A stretch of 64,000 bases of DNA from contig NZ_CP026104.1 of the NCBI RefSeq assembly GCF_002902945.1, forward strand, positions 378,482 to 442,481, in the 5' to 3' direction. The position numbers and the translations under genes are program-made. Numbering within the stretch: position 1 is the first letter of the stretch; each line of letters opens with the position of its first letter. The notes beneath the pieces are model-generated. The model did not search any database and was not told the DNA's origin. It saw only the letters and a list, made by a program, of their open reading frames with translations. This DNA comes from Paraburkholderia caribensis (lineage in GTDB: Bacteria > Pseudomonadota > Gammaproteobacteria > Burkholderiales > Burkholderiaceae). This document shows positions 47,057 through 56,502 of the stretch, piece after piece.

Positions 47057-47221
47057 TGAAACGGCGGATTGCGGTTTATCCTGGTCGACAGCGGCCAGCG
47101 GAGAGATGTAAGCAGCCCCGTGTCGGGGCGACGCGAAGAAATGCCAGCAAGGCGGGAAATGCAGGGGTGTACGGGTGTGTACTGCAAGACGCGCGAAAGC
47201 CGCACTGGGCTTTCGCCAGGA

Positions 47222-47938
47222 TTACTTCGCCCGATGGCGTGCCTTGGGCTCCGGCGCATAGGCCGACAACATCACGCGGGAGAAGGCATCGAAGAACAGC
47301 TTCAATTTGTCGAAGCCGCCGGTGCCTTGCGTAAATACAGAAGAGCTGTTCACGATATTGATCAGCAGGAACGCGAGATCCTCTCGCGGCGTGTCGTCGC
47401 GCAGTTCGCCGTTATGCCAGGCGGTGTCGACTGCAAGCCGGATGCCTTCGTGAATCGACGAGGTGAACGATGCGAGATTCTCGCGCGCGTTATCGCTCAG
47501 CACGTCGCTCTCGAGGCGCAATCGACCGATCAGGCTCCAGGATTGAGTACCTTGATCACCCTTGTTGAAGCGCCGGTAACGCTCGAAGTTATAGTCGACC
47601 ACCTTTTGCAGCTTTTCCTGCAAGGTGGTGGTCTGATCAAGCCAGATGCGCAGATGCCGACTCCGCGCCTGCGCCACGTAGTCGGCCACGACCTCGTCCA
47701 CGAGACCCTGCTTGTTGCCGAAGTGGTAGTGAATATTGGTGGTCGTGACCCCGAGCCGGGTCGCAATATCGCCGAAGCTGGTCCCGTTAAAGCCGCGGCT
47801 GATCAGCAGTTCAGTGGCGACCTGCTTGATCTTTTCGCGCATCTCGGAACGTGCTGCAACGGGCGCCTTCGGCGTCCGCTTTTTTTGCGTTGCAGCTTGA
47901 ATCCCGCCTTCGGCTTCGCTTTCCGTACTGTTTCCCAT
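47222..47938 (-). CDS. TetR-family transcriptional regulator
   Basis: 238 aa. An N-terminal basic tail is followed by a TetR helix-turn-helix (residues 33-80; ATELLISRGFNGTSFGDIATR and GVTTTNIHYHFGNKQGLVDEVV). The C-terminal helical ligand domain is unassigned. It sits between the MaoC gene (74 bp upstream, same strand) and the CoA-transferase operon. It is the probable repressor acting at the two TTACTAGTAA operators, including its own promoter upstream of maoC. The ligand is likely a pathway intermediate or CoA ester. Confidence 0.92.
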   Translation of the reverse strand: MGNSTESEAEGGIQAATQKKRTPKAPVAARSEMREKIKQVATELLISRGFNGTSFGDIATRLGVTTTNIHYHFGNKQGLVDEVVADYVAQARSRHLRIWLDQTTTLQEKLQKVVDYNFERYRRFNKGDQGTQSWSLIGRLRLESDVLSDNARENLASFTSSIHEGIRLAVDTAWHNGELRDDTPREDLAFLLINIVNSSSVFTQGTGGFDKLKLFFDAFSRVMLSAYAPEPKARHRAK

Positions 47939-48012
47939 CCTTGCTGCTGCCCCTTCTGATCAGAGTCCACGCACAGCATGCTACCGCATCCGGGCACGCT
48001 ACGCGGCACCGA

Positions 48013-48516
48013 TCACACCTGCACGAGTAATAGCGTTTCGCCTTCCTGTACAACTTCCTTGCGGCCGTTTATGACTTTCATCGCGAGTGTCACAATGCCG
48101 CGATCACTGCGCCTGGTGACGCGTTTGGCCTGAATCCGCACCTCGACATGGATCCGGTCTCCAATGAGTAGGGGTGCGCGGAACGACCAGTTCCAGCTTA
48201 ACGTTGCGATTCCTTTAAGCCGAACGGGGCAACGTGTTTTCAGGCCATCAGCGAGAGACAAACCCAGCAGCCCGTGCGCTATCCGGCTAGGGAAACCCGC
48301 TGCCTGCGCAAATTCGTCGTCCATGTGAACGTCGAACAGGTCACCGGACAGGCCGGCAAATCCCACCACATGCGCTTCAGTGACAGTAACACCACTCGTC
48401 TGATAAGTATCGTCGATCTGCAAGTCGTTGAATCCATACTCGCCTGGCACGAGCACTCGCGCTGGTTTCTGGTCTTCCGCCTGGTTTGCCATGTCCATCA
48501 CTGTCACCGTATTCAT
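48013..48516 (-). CDS. MaoC-family dehydratase
   Basis: 167 aa hotdog-fold enoyl-CoA hydratase-type protein. The hydratase-2 motif region FAGLSGDLFDVHMDDEFAQ and FPSRIAHGLLGLSL (catalytic Asp and His positions) is intact. It begins with ATG at 48516 (a second ATG is eight codons in), just downstream of the TetR-type operator at 48544-48553. It is likely co-transcribed with the TetR gene and functionally tied to the CoA-transferase operon: hydration of an enoyl-CoA intermediate. Confidence 0.9.
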   Translation of the reverse strand: MNTVTVMDMANQAEDQKPARVLVPGEYGFNDLQIDDTYQTSGVTVTEAHVVGFAGLSGDLFDVHMDDEFAQAAGFPSRIAHGLLGLSLADGLKTRCPVRLKGIATLSWNWSFRAPLLIGDRIHVEVRIQAKRVTRRSDRGIVTLAMKVINGRKEVVQEGETLLLVQV

Positions 48517-48531
48517 TCATTGCGAAGCACG

Positions 48532-48558
48532 ATCATACCTTATTTACTAGTAAGGCAA
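48532..48558 (-). promoter_or_regulatory. Promoter with TetR-type operator of maoC-tetR
   Basis: Minus-strand TTGCCT (48553-48558) and TATGAT (48532-48537) flank the palindrome TTACTAGTAA (48544-48553). Nineteen of twenty bases around it match the CoA-transferase operator. The 15-base spacer is short. Confidence 0.7.
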
Positions 48559-49083
48559 TATTGTGACCTCCGTTCAGGCGAGCAGATTCAGGCTTCGTGC
48601 TGCTCCACGAACGATCGATCTATGGCGTCAAGTGGGCAACGAATGTCTCAGCGCAAACGGCCGCGGTGGCCGGATTATCTGTGCCTCTCGTTCGACAGGT
48701 TTCGGACTATTGCAGCCGTTCCGATGGCAGAGTTGTCCGCTCACTGAACGGCCGATAATGGCCGATCGCGCGCGCGCTGACTTGGCCGTTAGCTGTCGTT
48801 CAAAACATGCCCGGGCGCGAGCGGCAGCATTGTGGCGCCACAGTTCAGCGGGTGGAACCGGCCAGGGTCCGTCCCCCGGTGCGCCCCTCGGACACTCCAA
48901 GGACAACCGCATGGAAAACCCGACGATCTGGCGCAACGCCAATGGGGCGCTCGCCCCGACGCCGATCCTTAAACGAAGTGATTTCTCGACTTTCTGAAGA
49001 GCGACCCTAGCGCCTCAATCACGAGACCGACGGATGGGTTCGTTGATCGCACTGACACCCAGCCGCTCTTCCGTGCCCGAATT
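48559..49083. other. Intergenic region with a possible gene stub
   Basis: About 525 bp without a clear gene. A 28-codon frame at 48911-48997 (MENPTIWRNANGALAPTPIL) has AAGGA 8 nt upstream and could be the beginning of a truncated gene, but no family is certain. GGCCG-type segments occur near 48740-48780. Confidence 0.4.
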
Positions 49084-50133
49084 CTATTGTGCCGGGTCAA
49101 CAAGAACCTTCATTTTTCGTCCTGCTCGCAGTTCCTCAAACCCTTCTGCAAGCACATTCGCCAACGGCACGGTTTCCACCCAACCTGTCGTCCGGTAGTG
49201 CCCGCGCTCCATCAAATCGATCACGCTCCTGTAGTCCTTGCCTGTATAGCAGAGCGTTCCCTGTATGCGCCGCTCACGCATAACGGTCTCCAGCAAGGGT
49301 GTCAGCATCGGCTTGTCGTAGATCGCAACACTCACAAGGGTCCGATGTTCTCCCAACGATTTCAGCGCGGTCGCAACAGCTCCGGGAACACCGGCGGCGT
49401 CGTACGCCGCATCGACGCCTTCACCGTTGGTTCTGTCCGCGACAAGCGACGGCACGTCGACGCTAGCCGGGTCGATGGTGCGCGCGCCTAGCCCTTCGAT
49501 TGCCTTGCGCCGGGTCGCCGACGGCTCGACCACGTCGATCTCGGTTACGCCCATACCGCGCAATGCGAACCACAGACCAATCCCAATCGGACCCGCGCCG
49601 AAAATCAGCGTGCGACTCTGGTCGTTCACGTCACCGAGCGTAGCGGCGTGATAGGCAACCGCCATCGGTTCGACCAGCGCGCCCATTTCGACGGGAACGT
49701 CCCCAGGAAGCTTGTGAACCATATGACTCGGCACGACCGCATATTCCGCCATGCCGCCATCGGACGAGAGTCCCTGGAAGCCCACGCACCTACACACGTT
49801 ATAGAATCCGGATCGACACGGCCTGCACGTGCCACAACGAATAACTGGTTCGATCGCGACGTTATCGCCTTCCCGTATGCCCGTGACGTCGGCCCCGACC
49901 TCCACGACAGTTCCGGAGAACTCATGCCCGATCACAACGGGCAACGTTCTACCAGTGAGTGGATGCGGCTCAGTCTTTGGAATCAGAACTGGACCGTCGA
50001 AGTATTCGTGAATGTCGGTGCCACAGATCCCGTTTCGACTCACCTTGATCTTTACTTCCCCTTTGGATGGAAACGGCTCGGGAACATCGTCAATGGCGAT
50101 CTGGCGATTACCGTAGTAAACAGCAGCTTTCAT
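49084..50133 (-). CDS. Zinc-dependent 2,3-butanediol/sorbitol-type dehydrogenase
   Basis: 349 aa medium-chain dehydrogenase. Catalytic zinc residues are in GICGTDIHEY and GHEFSG; the structural-zinc cysteines are in CGTCRPCRSGFYNVC; the Rossmann motif is IFGAGPIGIG. It resembles (R,R)-2,3-butanediol dehydrogenase. It is last on the minus strand of the sigma-54-type cluster and about 80 bp from the membrane-protein pseudogene. A role in oxidising a diol or secondary alcohol to a ketone is inferred. Confidence 0.9.
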   Translation of the reverse strand: MKAAVYYGNRQIAIDDVPEPFPSKGEVKIKVSRNGICGTDIHEYFDGPVLIPKTEPHPLTGRTLPVVIGHEFSGTVVEVGADVTGIREGDNVAIEPVIRCGTCRPCRSGFYNVCRCVGFQGLSSDGGMAEYAVVPSHMVHKLPGDVPVEMGALVEPMAVAYHAATLGDVNDQSRTLIFGAGPIGIGLWFALRGMGVTEIDVVEPSATRRKAIEGLGARTIDPASVDVPSLVADRTNGEGVDAAYDAAGVPGAVATALKSLGEHRTLVSVAIYDKPMLTPLLETVMRERRIQGTLCYTGKDYRSVIDLMERGHYRTTGWVETVPLANVLAEGFEELRAGRKMKVLVDPAQ

Positions 50134-50215
50134 AGTGAACGACTCCTTCTGTTAAATGCAGAATTCACGTCGCGGTTCATCATGCAACGCGCGTTACCCA
50201 CAGATGAGTGAAGCT

Positions 50216-51394
50216 CAAGCAGCGAGGTCATTCACGGCCTTCTTTCTGGAAAGACCATAGAATTCGAAATTATCGACATAAATCAGCATTACGAAATTGA
50301 GCAGGTCGACCCAGGTAAGCGGATCACCACCAAAGCCCGGTACGATTTCCGCTCAAGAAGTACGGAGACGGCAAGCCATCGGGTGTAGATTTCAAAAGAA
50401 ATCAAACCCAATCCCCAACAAACCGATGCGCGTATTACCCGGTTCGTGAACATGCTGAACCGGTTTGGCCAGTTTCCCGCGACGTTGGCCCAGAAGATCA
50501 GCCAGAAAGCAATCCAGACACCCAATTGCGCGGGCCAGATTGGGAATGACATGCCGAGCTTTTCGATAGCGCTCGATGGCATGAGAACCCACTTCAGCAA
50601 CCCGAGATGGACTGAATAGAGTGCTGTTCCCAGTACGAAATTGCCTGCCAGTGCTGCAAGCGCTGTGTAGCTTTTCCGTCCCAGCATGCTCCATGGCCAG
50701 TTGTCGAAAATGAGGTACGTGGTTAGCCAGGCGACGATAACGGAATAGAACCAGCCGATCGCGACGGGCAAGGTAAGCAGAGGCGCGTGAGGTGAAGAAG
50801 TTGTCGTCAGGTTCGGGCATATCAGCAAAAAATAACCGAGTCCTGTGAGGCAACAACCGCTCGCCAGTTGTGCAACACTGCCTGCGACAGGCTTCACGCC
50901 GCTATCGGACCACGGCCATCCAGACATGCCTGTCGCCAGAATGCCGAAACCGTAAAAGCCGATCAGCACGATAAGGCCGGCCGCACTGTACCCAGCACCG
51001 CCCACTGCAGTAAATGCAGGGTCCAATGCGCCATAACCATAAGCAAGAATATTCGGCAAAGGAATGCAAGTGCGACGGTAGCGACTGTCGTGATGCATCC
51101 CCAGACAGGTTGTCTGAATGCAGAAAACCCCGCCATGCCGAAGTTAAACCCGATAAAGACAAGTACCAGAGTGCCCCAGAACAAATACATGCCGAAGGGC
51201 TGCGGCGAGTACTTCCAGACGGCCAGTTTGGCGTCGACGAACAGACGCCATATGCACAGGCTGATGACGTGCACAACCACAAACACTGCAACCGAGAACG
51301 CAAGAGGATTGAGGACGAATCCCGCTGGCGCAACAGGACGTTCCTCTTGCGCAGCCATGTTCGAACTGATGGGTTCCATGATCGGCGTATCCAA
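50216..51394 (-). pseudogene. Polytopic membrane protein of unknown family, two frameshifts
   Basis: Joining three frames gives about 390 residues with eight to ten hydrophobic segments. The first frame runs from 51394 to about 51030 (AFLCRIFLLMVMAHW). The second runs to about 50350 (PAFTAVGG, GFGILATGMSGWPWSDSG, and a long middle, to TRWLAVSVLL). The third reads AEIVPGFGGDPLTWVDLLNF and ends at 50216. Each junction needs a one-base change. No family was recognised. It lies inside the FMO/dehydrogenase cluster. Sequence errors are possible because both shifts restore convincing protein. Confidence 0.75.
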
Positions 51395-51561
51395 TACGAT
51401 AAGAGCCCGATCGAATGGCGCGCGGGCGTTACGATAATCAGTCGCGCGCGTGGAAATCGGACGTAAAGAGCCCCGGCCGCGTCGATCGACGTGGCGCTAT
51501 GGAGCGAACGGGCGTCGGCCGGAGACGGGACGATCCGGCCGGTTACGAGACCCCCAGTGCG

Positions 51562-52341
51562 CTATCGGTAGACCAGTCCTCCGTCGATCAACGGTGCCTG
51601 TCCGGTCATGTAATCGGAGTCAGGGCCTGCGAGGTAAGAAACCAGTCCGGCCACATCGTCTGGTGTTTCCGCACGACCCAGCGCGATACCCTCGACATAT
51701 TTCTTGTAGGTTTCGCCGACGGGCATGCCCGTTATTTCCGCCATCCGCGTGTCTATCTCGACCCACATGTCCGTTCCGACCACACCCGGACAATAGGCAT
51801 TGACCGTGATCCCATCACTCGCTAACTCTCTCGCGGCCGCTTGCGTCAACGCTCGTACCGCGAACTTCGTTGCGCAATAAACGCCAAGCAGCGCGAACGC
51901 ATCATGACCCGCGATCGAAGCTGCATTGATGATTTTTCCCTTCTTTTTAAGCGCCTTGAATTTCTTCGCGGCGGCCTGAATACCCCACAACACGCCTTCG
52001 ACGTTGACCTTCAGAATCCGCTCCACCTCTGCAGGCGTGACATCGAGAATCGCCTGTACCTGAGCGATCCCTGCGTTGTTGACCATGATGTCGAAGCGAC
52101 CCAGTTCTTTTTCCGCATGATCGACTGCGGCATAAATGTCGTTGCGCTTCGACACGTCGGCCACATAGGTGGTGACCCGTCGGCCGAGATCGCGGATCTC
52201 ACCAGCAACCGACTGCAATTTCTCTGCATTGATGTCGACCAGCGCAAGGTCCGCACCATCCTTCGCGAGGCGCACTGCAATACCACGGCCGATACCTTGT
52301 CCAGCGCCGGTGACGAGCGCCACCTTCGTATGAATAGTCAT
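51562..52341 (-). CDS. SDR-family dehydrogenase (acetoin/butanediol reductase-like)
   Basis: 259 aa. Rossmann motif TGAGQGIG at residues 12-19, NNAGIAQ, catalytic Ser (NAASIAGHDAFAL) and YCATK are intact. The sequence resembles meso-2,3-butanediol dehydrogenase/acetoin reductase. It lies between the FMO gene and the membrane-protein pseudogene on the same strand. It probably interconverts a ketone and an alcohol in the same pathway. Confidence 0.9.
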   Translation of the reverse strand: MTIHTKVALVTGAGQGIGRGIAVRLAKDGADLALVDINAEKLQSVAGEIRDLGRRVTTYVADVSKRNDIYAAVDHAEKELGRFDIMVNNAGIAQVQAILDVTPAEVERILKVNVEGVLWGIQAAAKKFKALKKKGKIINAASIAGHDAFALLGVYCATKFAVRALTQAAARELASDGITVNAYCPGVVGTDMWVEIDTRMAEITGMPVGETYKKYVEGIALGRAETPDDVAGLVSYLAGPDSDYMTGQAPLIDGGLVYR

Positions 52342-52533
52342 CGCATTTCCTTCGAGAAGTTTGAACCGGCAGCCAGATTTTTAGCTTCAACACAAATGGA
52401 CTGCCGGCCCGCTGCTTTCGGCATGCGCGGAACTCACTGCTGTTCCGCCATGCCTTTCGCCCCGTGAAAGAATTGTTATGCAAGCTTGCTTGAACACCGT
52501 GACCTACGTTCAGCGCCAGACGTCCGCTTCGCG

Positions 52534-54336
52534 TTACGACAGGTGATGCACTTCCTGCAACCCGAATACCGGAGTCGGAATGCCTTCCATGCGTGCTTTC
52601 AGTTGCAGTGACAGATACTGCGAGTAGTGACGCGACTGATGCAGATTGCCGCCGTGAAACCACAACGCTTCCTGCTGCGTCGGCTTCCACATGTTGCGCT
52701 GCTCGCCTTCCCATGGGCCTGGGTCTTTCGTCGTCGCGGAGCCGAGGCCCCACACCTTGCCTACCTTGTCGGCCACTTCGCGAGAGATCAGATCGGCGGC
52801 CCAGCCGTTCATCGATCCATAACCCGTTGCATAGACAACGAGGTCCGCGGGCAACTCGGTTCCGTCCGACAGCAGTACCGAACGCGCTTTCAGCTCCACC
52901 ACGTCGACGCGGCTTTTCAGCTTGATCTTGCCGTCCGCGACGAGGTCGGACGCGCCGACATCGATGTAATAGCCCGAGCCGCGCCGCAGATACTTCATGA
53001 AGAGACCCGAGCCATCGTCGCCGAAATCGAGCATGAAGCCCGCGCGTTCGAGACGTGCATAAAACCCGGCGTCGAGTTCGCGGATCTTCTCGTAGACGGG
53101 AATCTGGAACTCGTGAAGGATCTTGTACGGCAACGACGCAAAAGTCATGTCGGCTTTCCATGTCGTCATGCCCGAGGCGACCGCGCGCTCCGAGTAAAGA
53201 CCGCCGAGTGCATGCTCCATCAGCGATTCCGACTTCACGATATGCGTCGACGAGCGCTGCACCATGGTGACGTCCACGCCCGCTTCCCACAGCGCGCCGC
53301 AGATGTCGTGCGACGAATTATTCGCACCGATCACCACGACTTTCTTGCCGCGATACGCGTCCGGTCCCGGATGCTGCGACGAATGTTGCTGCTCGCCCTC
53401 GAATACATCCTGCCCTTTGAATGCGGGAATATTCGGCTTGCCCGACATGCCCGTCGCGAGCACGAGTTGTTTGGGACGCAGCGTGAGCGTTTCGCCACCG
53501 CGCTCGACTTCAACTACCCATTCTTTCGCGGTCTCGTCATAGCGCGCCGATTTGCAGGTGGTGGCGCTCCAGTAGTTCAGTTCCATCACCTTCGTGTACA
53601 TCTCGAGCCAGTCGCCCACTTTGTCCTTCGGTGTGAAAACCGGCCAGTTGTCGGGAAATGGCAGATACGGCATGTGGTCGTACCAGACGGGATCGTGCAG
53701 GCACAAGGTCTTGTAGCGCTTGCGCCATGCATCGCCCGGCTTGTCGTTCTTGTCGATGATGATGGTCGGCACGTTCAGTTGCCTCAAGCGCGCACCGAGC
53801 GCGATGCCGCCCTGCCCGCCACCAACAATCAAACAATACGGCTGCGTCGTCACACCCAGCGTTTCATTTTCGACCTCGCGACGCTCCTTCCAGCTCGTCC
53901 GGTCCTTGCGCGCGCCGTGCTCCGCGCCCATCGGACGCCTGAAATTCTTCGGTTCTTCGTGGCCTTTCAATTCGCTCATCACGGTGAGCAGCGTCCAGAT
54001 ACGACCGTTCTTCAGGCGGATGAAACCATTGCCGCGTGCGACGCCCGTCTCGAACGTGATCCACGCCTGAGCGAATCCATCCGCTTCGGTTTCGGGTTCA
54101 CCCACGGCGACGCGGAAATTCGATGCATCAGCGCTATCCAGCTGCGCTTCCAGCATCGAAGCGATCTGTTCCCGGCCTTCCATGGTCTTGATGTTCCAGG
54201 TGAAACTCACGAGGTCGCGCCAGTAACAATCAGGCTGAAACAGTTCGACGACGGCGGGAATGTCCCGTTTCGCAAGCGCGATGTTAAGGCGCTCGAGCAC
54301 GTCTGCTACGGTGGATCTGGAATTGACTTCGGCCAC
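52534..54336 (-). CDS. Flavin-containing monooxygenase with N-terminal SnoaL/NTF2-like domain
   Basis: 600 aa. Residues 5-130 form an NTF2/SnoaL-like domain (DVLERLNIALAKRDIPAVVEL). The FAD motif GGGQGGIALGARLRQL and NADP motif VVVIGANNSSHD are those of class B flavin monooxygenases. The start is GTG at 54336: GGAGGA lies 6 nt upstream, whereas the longer frame has no signal. Family members oxygenate ketones or heteroatoms. A sigma-54-type promoter lies at 54380-54393. It is first gene of the cluster. Confidence 0.9.
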   Translation of the reverse strand: MAEVNSRSTVADVLERLNIALAKRDIPAVVELFQPDCYWRDLVSFTWNIKTMEGREQIASMLEAQLDSADASNFRVAVGEPETEADGFAQAWITFETGVARGNGFIRLKNGRIWTLLTVMSELKGHEEPKNFRRPMGAEHGARKDRTSWKERREVENETLGVTTQPYCLIVGGGQGGIALGARLRQLNVPTIIIDKNDKPGDAWRKRYKTLCLHDPVWYDHMPYLPFPDNWPVFTPKDKVGDWLEMYTKVMELNYWSATTCKSARYDETAKEWVVEVERGGETLTLRPKQLVLATGMSGKPNIPAFKGQDVFEGEQQHSSQHPGPDAYRGKKVVVIGANNSSHDICGALWEAGVDVTMVQRSSTHIVKSESLMEHALGGLYSERAVASGMTTWKADMTFASLPYKILHEFQIPVYEKIRELDAGFYARLERAGFMLDFGDDGSGLFMKYLRRGSGYYIDVGASDLVADGKIKLKSRVDVVELKARSVLLSDGTELPADLVVYATGYGSMNGWAADLISREVADKVGKVWGLGSATTKDPGPWEGEQRNMWKPTQQEALWFHGGNLHQSRHYSQYLSLQLKARMEGIPTPVFGLQEVHHLS

Positions 54337-54379
54337 GGTTACTCCTCCATAAAAACGGATGGTCAATACAGTGCTAAAG

Positions 54380-54393
54380 GCAGGTTGTGTGCC
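54380..54393 (-). promoter_or_regulatory. Candidate sigma-54 promoter upstream of the FMO gene
   Basis: Read on the minus strand the site is GGCACACAACCTGC. GG (-24) and GC (-12) are 12 bp apart as required, with the GGCAC half intact and CTGC instead of TTGC. It is about 44 bp upstream of the GTG start. Confidence 0.6.
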
Positions 54394-54423
54394 CCGTGGA
54401 ACGGGCCCACAAAAGCGGCGTGA

Positions 54424-55569
54424 TCAGCGTCGGTGCGGCGGGACGATGTTGTGTTTTGCAATACGCCGGTAGAGGGTCGCCCGCGATATGCCGAGGAGCT
54501 TCGCTGCTTCGACGGGATGCCATTTGGCCGTCGTCAGCGCGTTGACGATTCGTCGACGTTCGTTCGTATCGGCTTCGCCTGCGGGCGCCGGGAGAGAACC
54601 GGTGATGGCGTCTGCTGCGCCATGCCGGTGGTGCGGCGTATGAAGTACCGGCGGGCGCACCCGCGCAAAAAGCGGCTCGCCACTCCCTACGAGCCGCAAC
54701 GTGATGAAGTCGTACCCCATGCGGGCATCGAGAAGCCGTAAGGCGCGAATATCGAAGAGTTCAGACACGTCGCACGGCATGTGCTCGAGTCCGGGCACGC
54801 ATTCCTTCGCCCGGCGGTTCGCGGCAACCGCGCGGGCGCGCTCGTCGAAGGCGATCAAAATCTCGGGCTGCGTCTCCACGAAGTGGCGATTGCGATGCGC
54901 GAGTATCACCCAGCGGTGCGTCGTGGCATGCAGAAAATAGCTGTTTTCGATCAGCACCGCGCTTTGTCGCACGATGTGGTTCACGAGACGCTGGCTGTCG
55001 CGGTCGTCCGGCGACCGTACGGCCGATGCGTCCAGCACGCCGATCAGTTCGCCGGAAAGACCGAAGATCGGCGACGCGCTGCAGGTCAGCGTCGTGAACG
55101 CGGCGCGAAAGTGGTCGACCTTGTGCACCGTGATGGGTTCGTGGTCGAGCAGCACGGTCGCGACGCCGCAGGTGCCTTCCTCACGCTCGGACCAGCACGA
55201 ACCAGGGTACAGGCCCGCGCGCTTGAACGCGTTGCGCCGGTCAGGGTCGACGCGGTAGTCGATCGTCACGCCCGCCGCATCGGTCAGCATCACGCAGTAG
55301 TCGGCTTCGCGCACCATCTCATGCAGTTGCGACAGACACTGCCCGGAGGCTCGCAGTACCGGTTCCTCGCGTTGCCGGACGTCGCGTAGCTCCGTCGTGG
55401 TGAGGATACGGGGCCCAATCGTGGCGCCTGGATCGAGATGATATTGCTCGAGCGAACGCCGGTACGACGAGATGAGTCGTGGCGATGCACTCTCGCCCGG
55501 GCGCAACGTACGCGCCTCGATCGCATTGCGAACGCGTTCGATATGTCGAGTCTGCGGAACATAGGGCAT
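54424..55569 (-). CDS. AcoR-like regulator (GAF and Fis-type HTH) lacking the AAA+ domain
   Basis: 381 aa. The N-terminus and GAF-type sensor (READYCVMLTDAAGVTIDY, CGVATVLLDHEPITV, SASPIFGLSGELIGVLDAS) match AcoR-family activators. The C-terminus ends with a Fis-type helix-turn-helix (KWHPVEAAKLLGISRATLYRRI). The central AAA+ module with GETGTGKE and the GAFTGA loop is absent, so it cannot itself remodel sigma-54 holoenzyme. The start is ATG at 55569, with GGAG about 7 nt upstream; the longer frame is unlikely. It is 87 bp upstream of the FMO gene on the same strand. Confidence 0.85.
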   Translation of the reverse strand: MPYVPQTRHIERVRNAIEARTLRPGESASPRLISSYRRSLEQYHLDPGATIGPRILTTTELRDVRQREEPVLRASGQCLSQLHEMVREADYCVMLTDAAGVTIDYRVDPDRRNAFKRAGLYPGSCWSEREEGTCGVATVLLDHEPITVHKVDHFRAAFTTLTCSASPIFGLSGELIGVLDASAVRSPDDRDSQRLVNHIVRQSAVLIENSYFLHATTHRWVILAHRNRHFVETQPEILIAFDERARAVAANRRAKECVPGLEHMPCDVSELFDIRALRLLDARMGYDFITLRLVGSGEPLFARVRPPVLHTPHHRHGAADAITGSLPAPAGEADTNERRRIVNALTTAKWHPVEAAKLLGISRATLYRRIAKHNIVPPHRR

Positions 55570-56502
55570 GTCGAGTCTCCGGCGGTCCGATGGCGTCGCG
55601 CCCATCACGATACTGCGCGACGCATCGATACTTCGTTGGTTATTGCGTTGTACCACGCGTGTTCGCGGAGATCACACTGCAATGCACCATCTATGTCATT
55701 GAGACGTCTGTCTCAGTCGACTGGCCCGCCCGGCCGCTCTCACGCGGTTGCCCCGGAGCAAGTCTCATGCACGTTGTGCTAGCGTAGCCGTTCCCGTGCG
55801 GACGTCGCGTCCATTGGTAACAGCACTGTCTTCGAGAGGGGGCGTCTTGGGGCGCACCGCGCTGCCCGGACCTCGCTTCGAGCTCATGTGTGTCGTCAAC
55901 TGCCACGTTTGATGCCTTATTGTGGGCCGTTTTTCCGGCGTGGCGTCGGAGCCGTCCCGGTCCGGTGCACGGCATATTTCCAGCCTACTGCGATGAGCTG
56001 ACCGTGGCTGCCATGCCTAACCGGAGTCAGATATTTGCGGGGCGTGGCGGACCGCCCTTTCTGTGCGAATCGTCGTCCCCAGGTGCATGCGGCGTCACGA
56101 TCTAGATCAAACGCCCAAAGGTTTCCGCGGGACAGTGATCCAACGCTTTCCATGTCAGCAATTTCGTTGGAATTTCAATCAACGTCCAGAAATGAAGGGG
56201 TAGATACCACGACTATGAACCCCTCCATTCCGGCCAAGGCTGTTCATTTTTGCAGGAGACAGATTTTCAGAGAACGTCGCCTGAAACCCCGCAATTGAGA
56301 CATGTTCTCTTTACTTCGCAATCCTTATCTAATTGTGTACGCGCTTCTGCGTGCGAGTGGACGCAATCTTGCGCGGGTTTTTCGCCACGGCTCAGCATAG
56401 CGCCCGAGCCACCGCATATAGCATCCCTTCTCCACGGCTCCTTCGCTCAGCTCAATTCCACCGTCGACCGCTACTTCGACCGGACCGGTTCTAGGCTCAA
56501 CG
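55570..56502. other. Long intergenic region, no gene recognised
   Basis: About 930 bp upstream of the regulator and before the phosphoesterase remnant. No convincing frame was seen. It must hold the regulator promoter and otherwise appears to be decayed DNA. Confidence 0.5.

Noticed and set aside
52627..54423. Long open frame (about 598 codons) antisense to the flavin monooxygenase
   Set aside because: It is a shadow in GC-rich DNA; the opposite strand has FAD and NADP motifs and a ribosome site.
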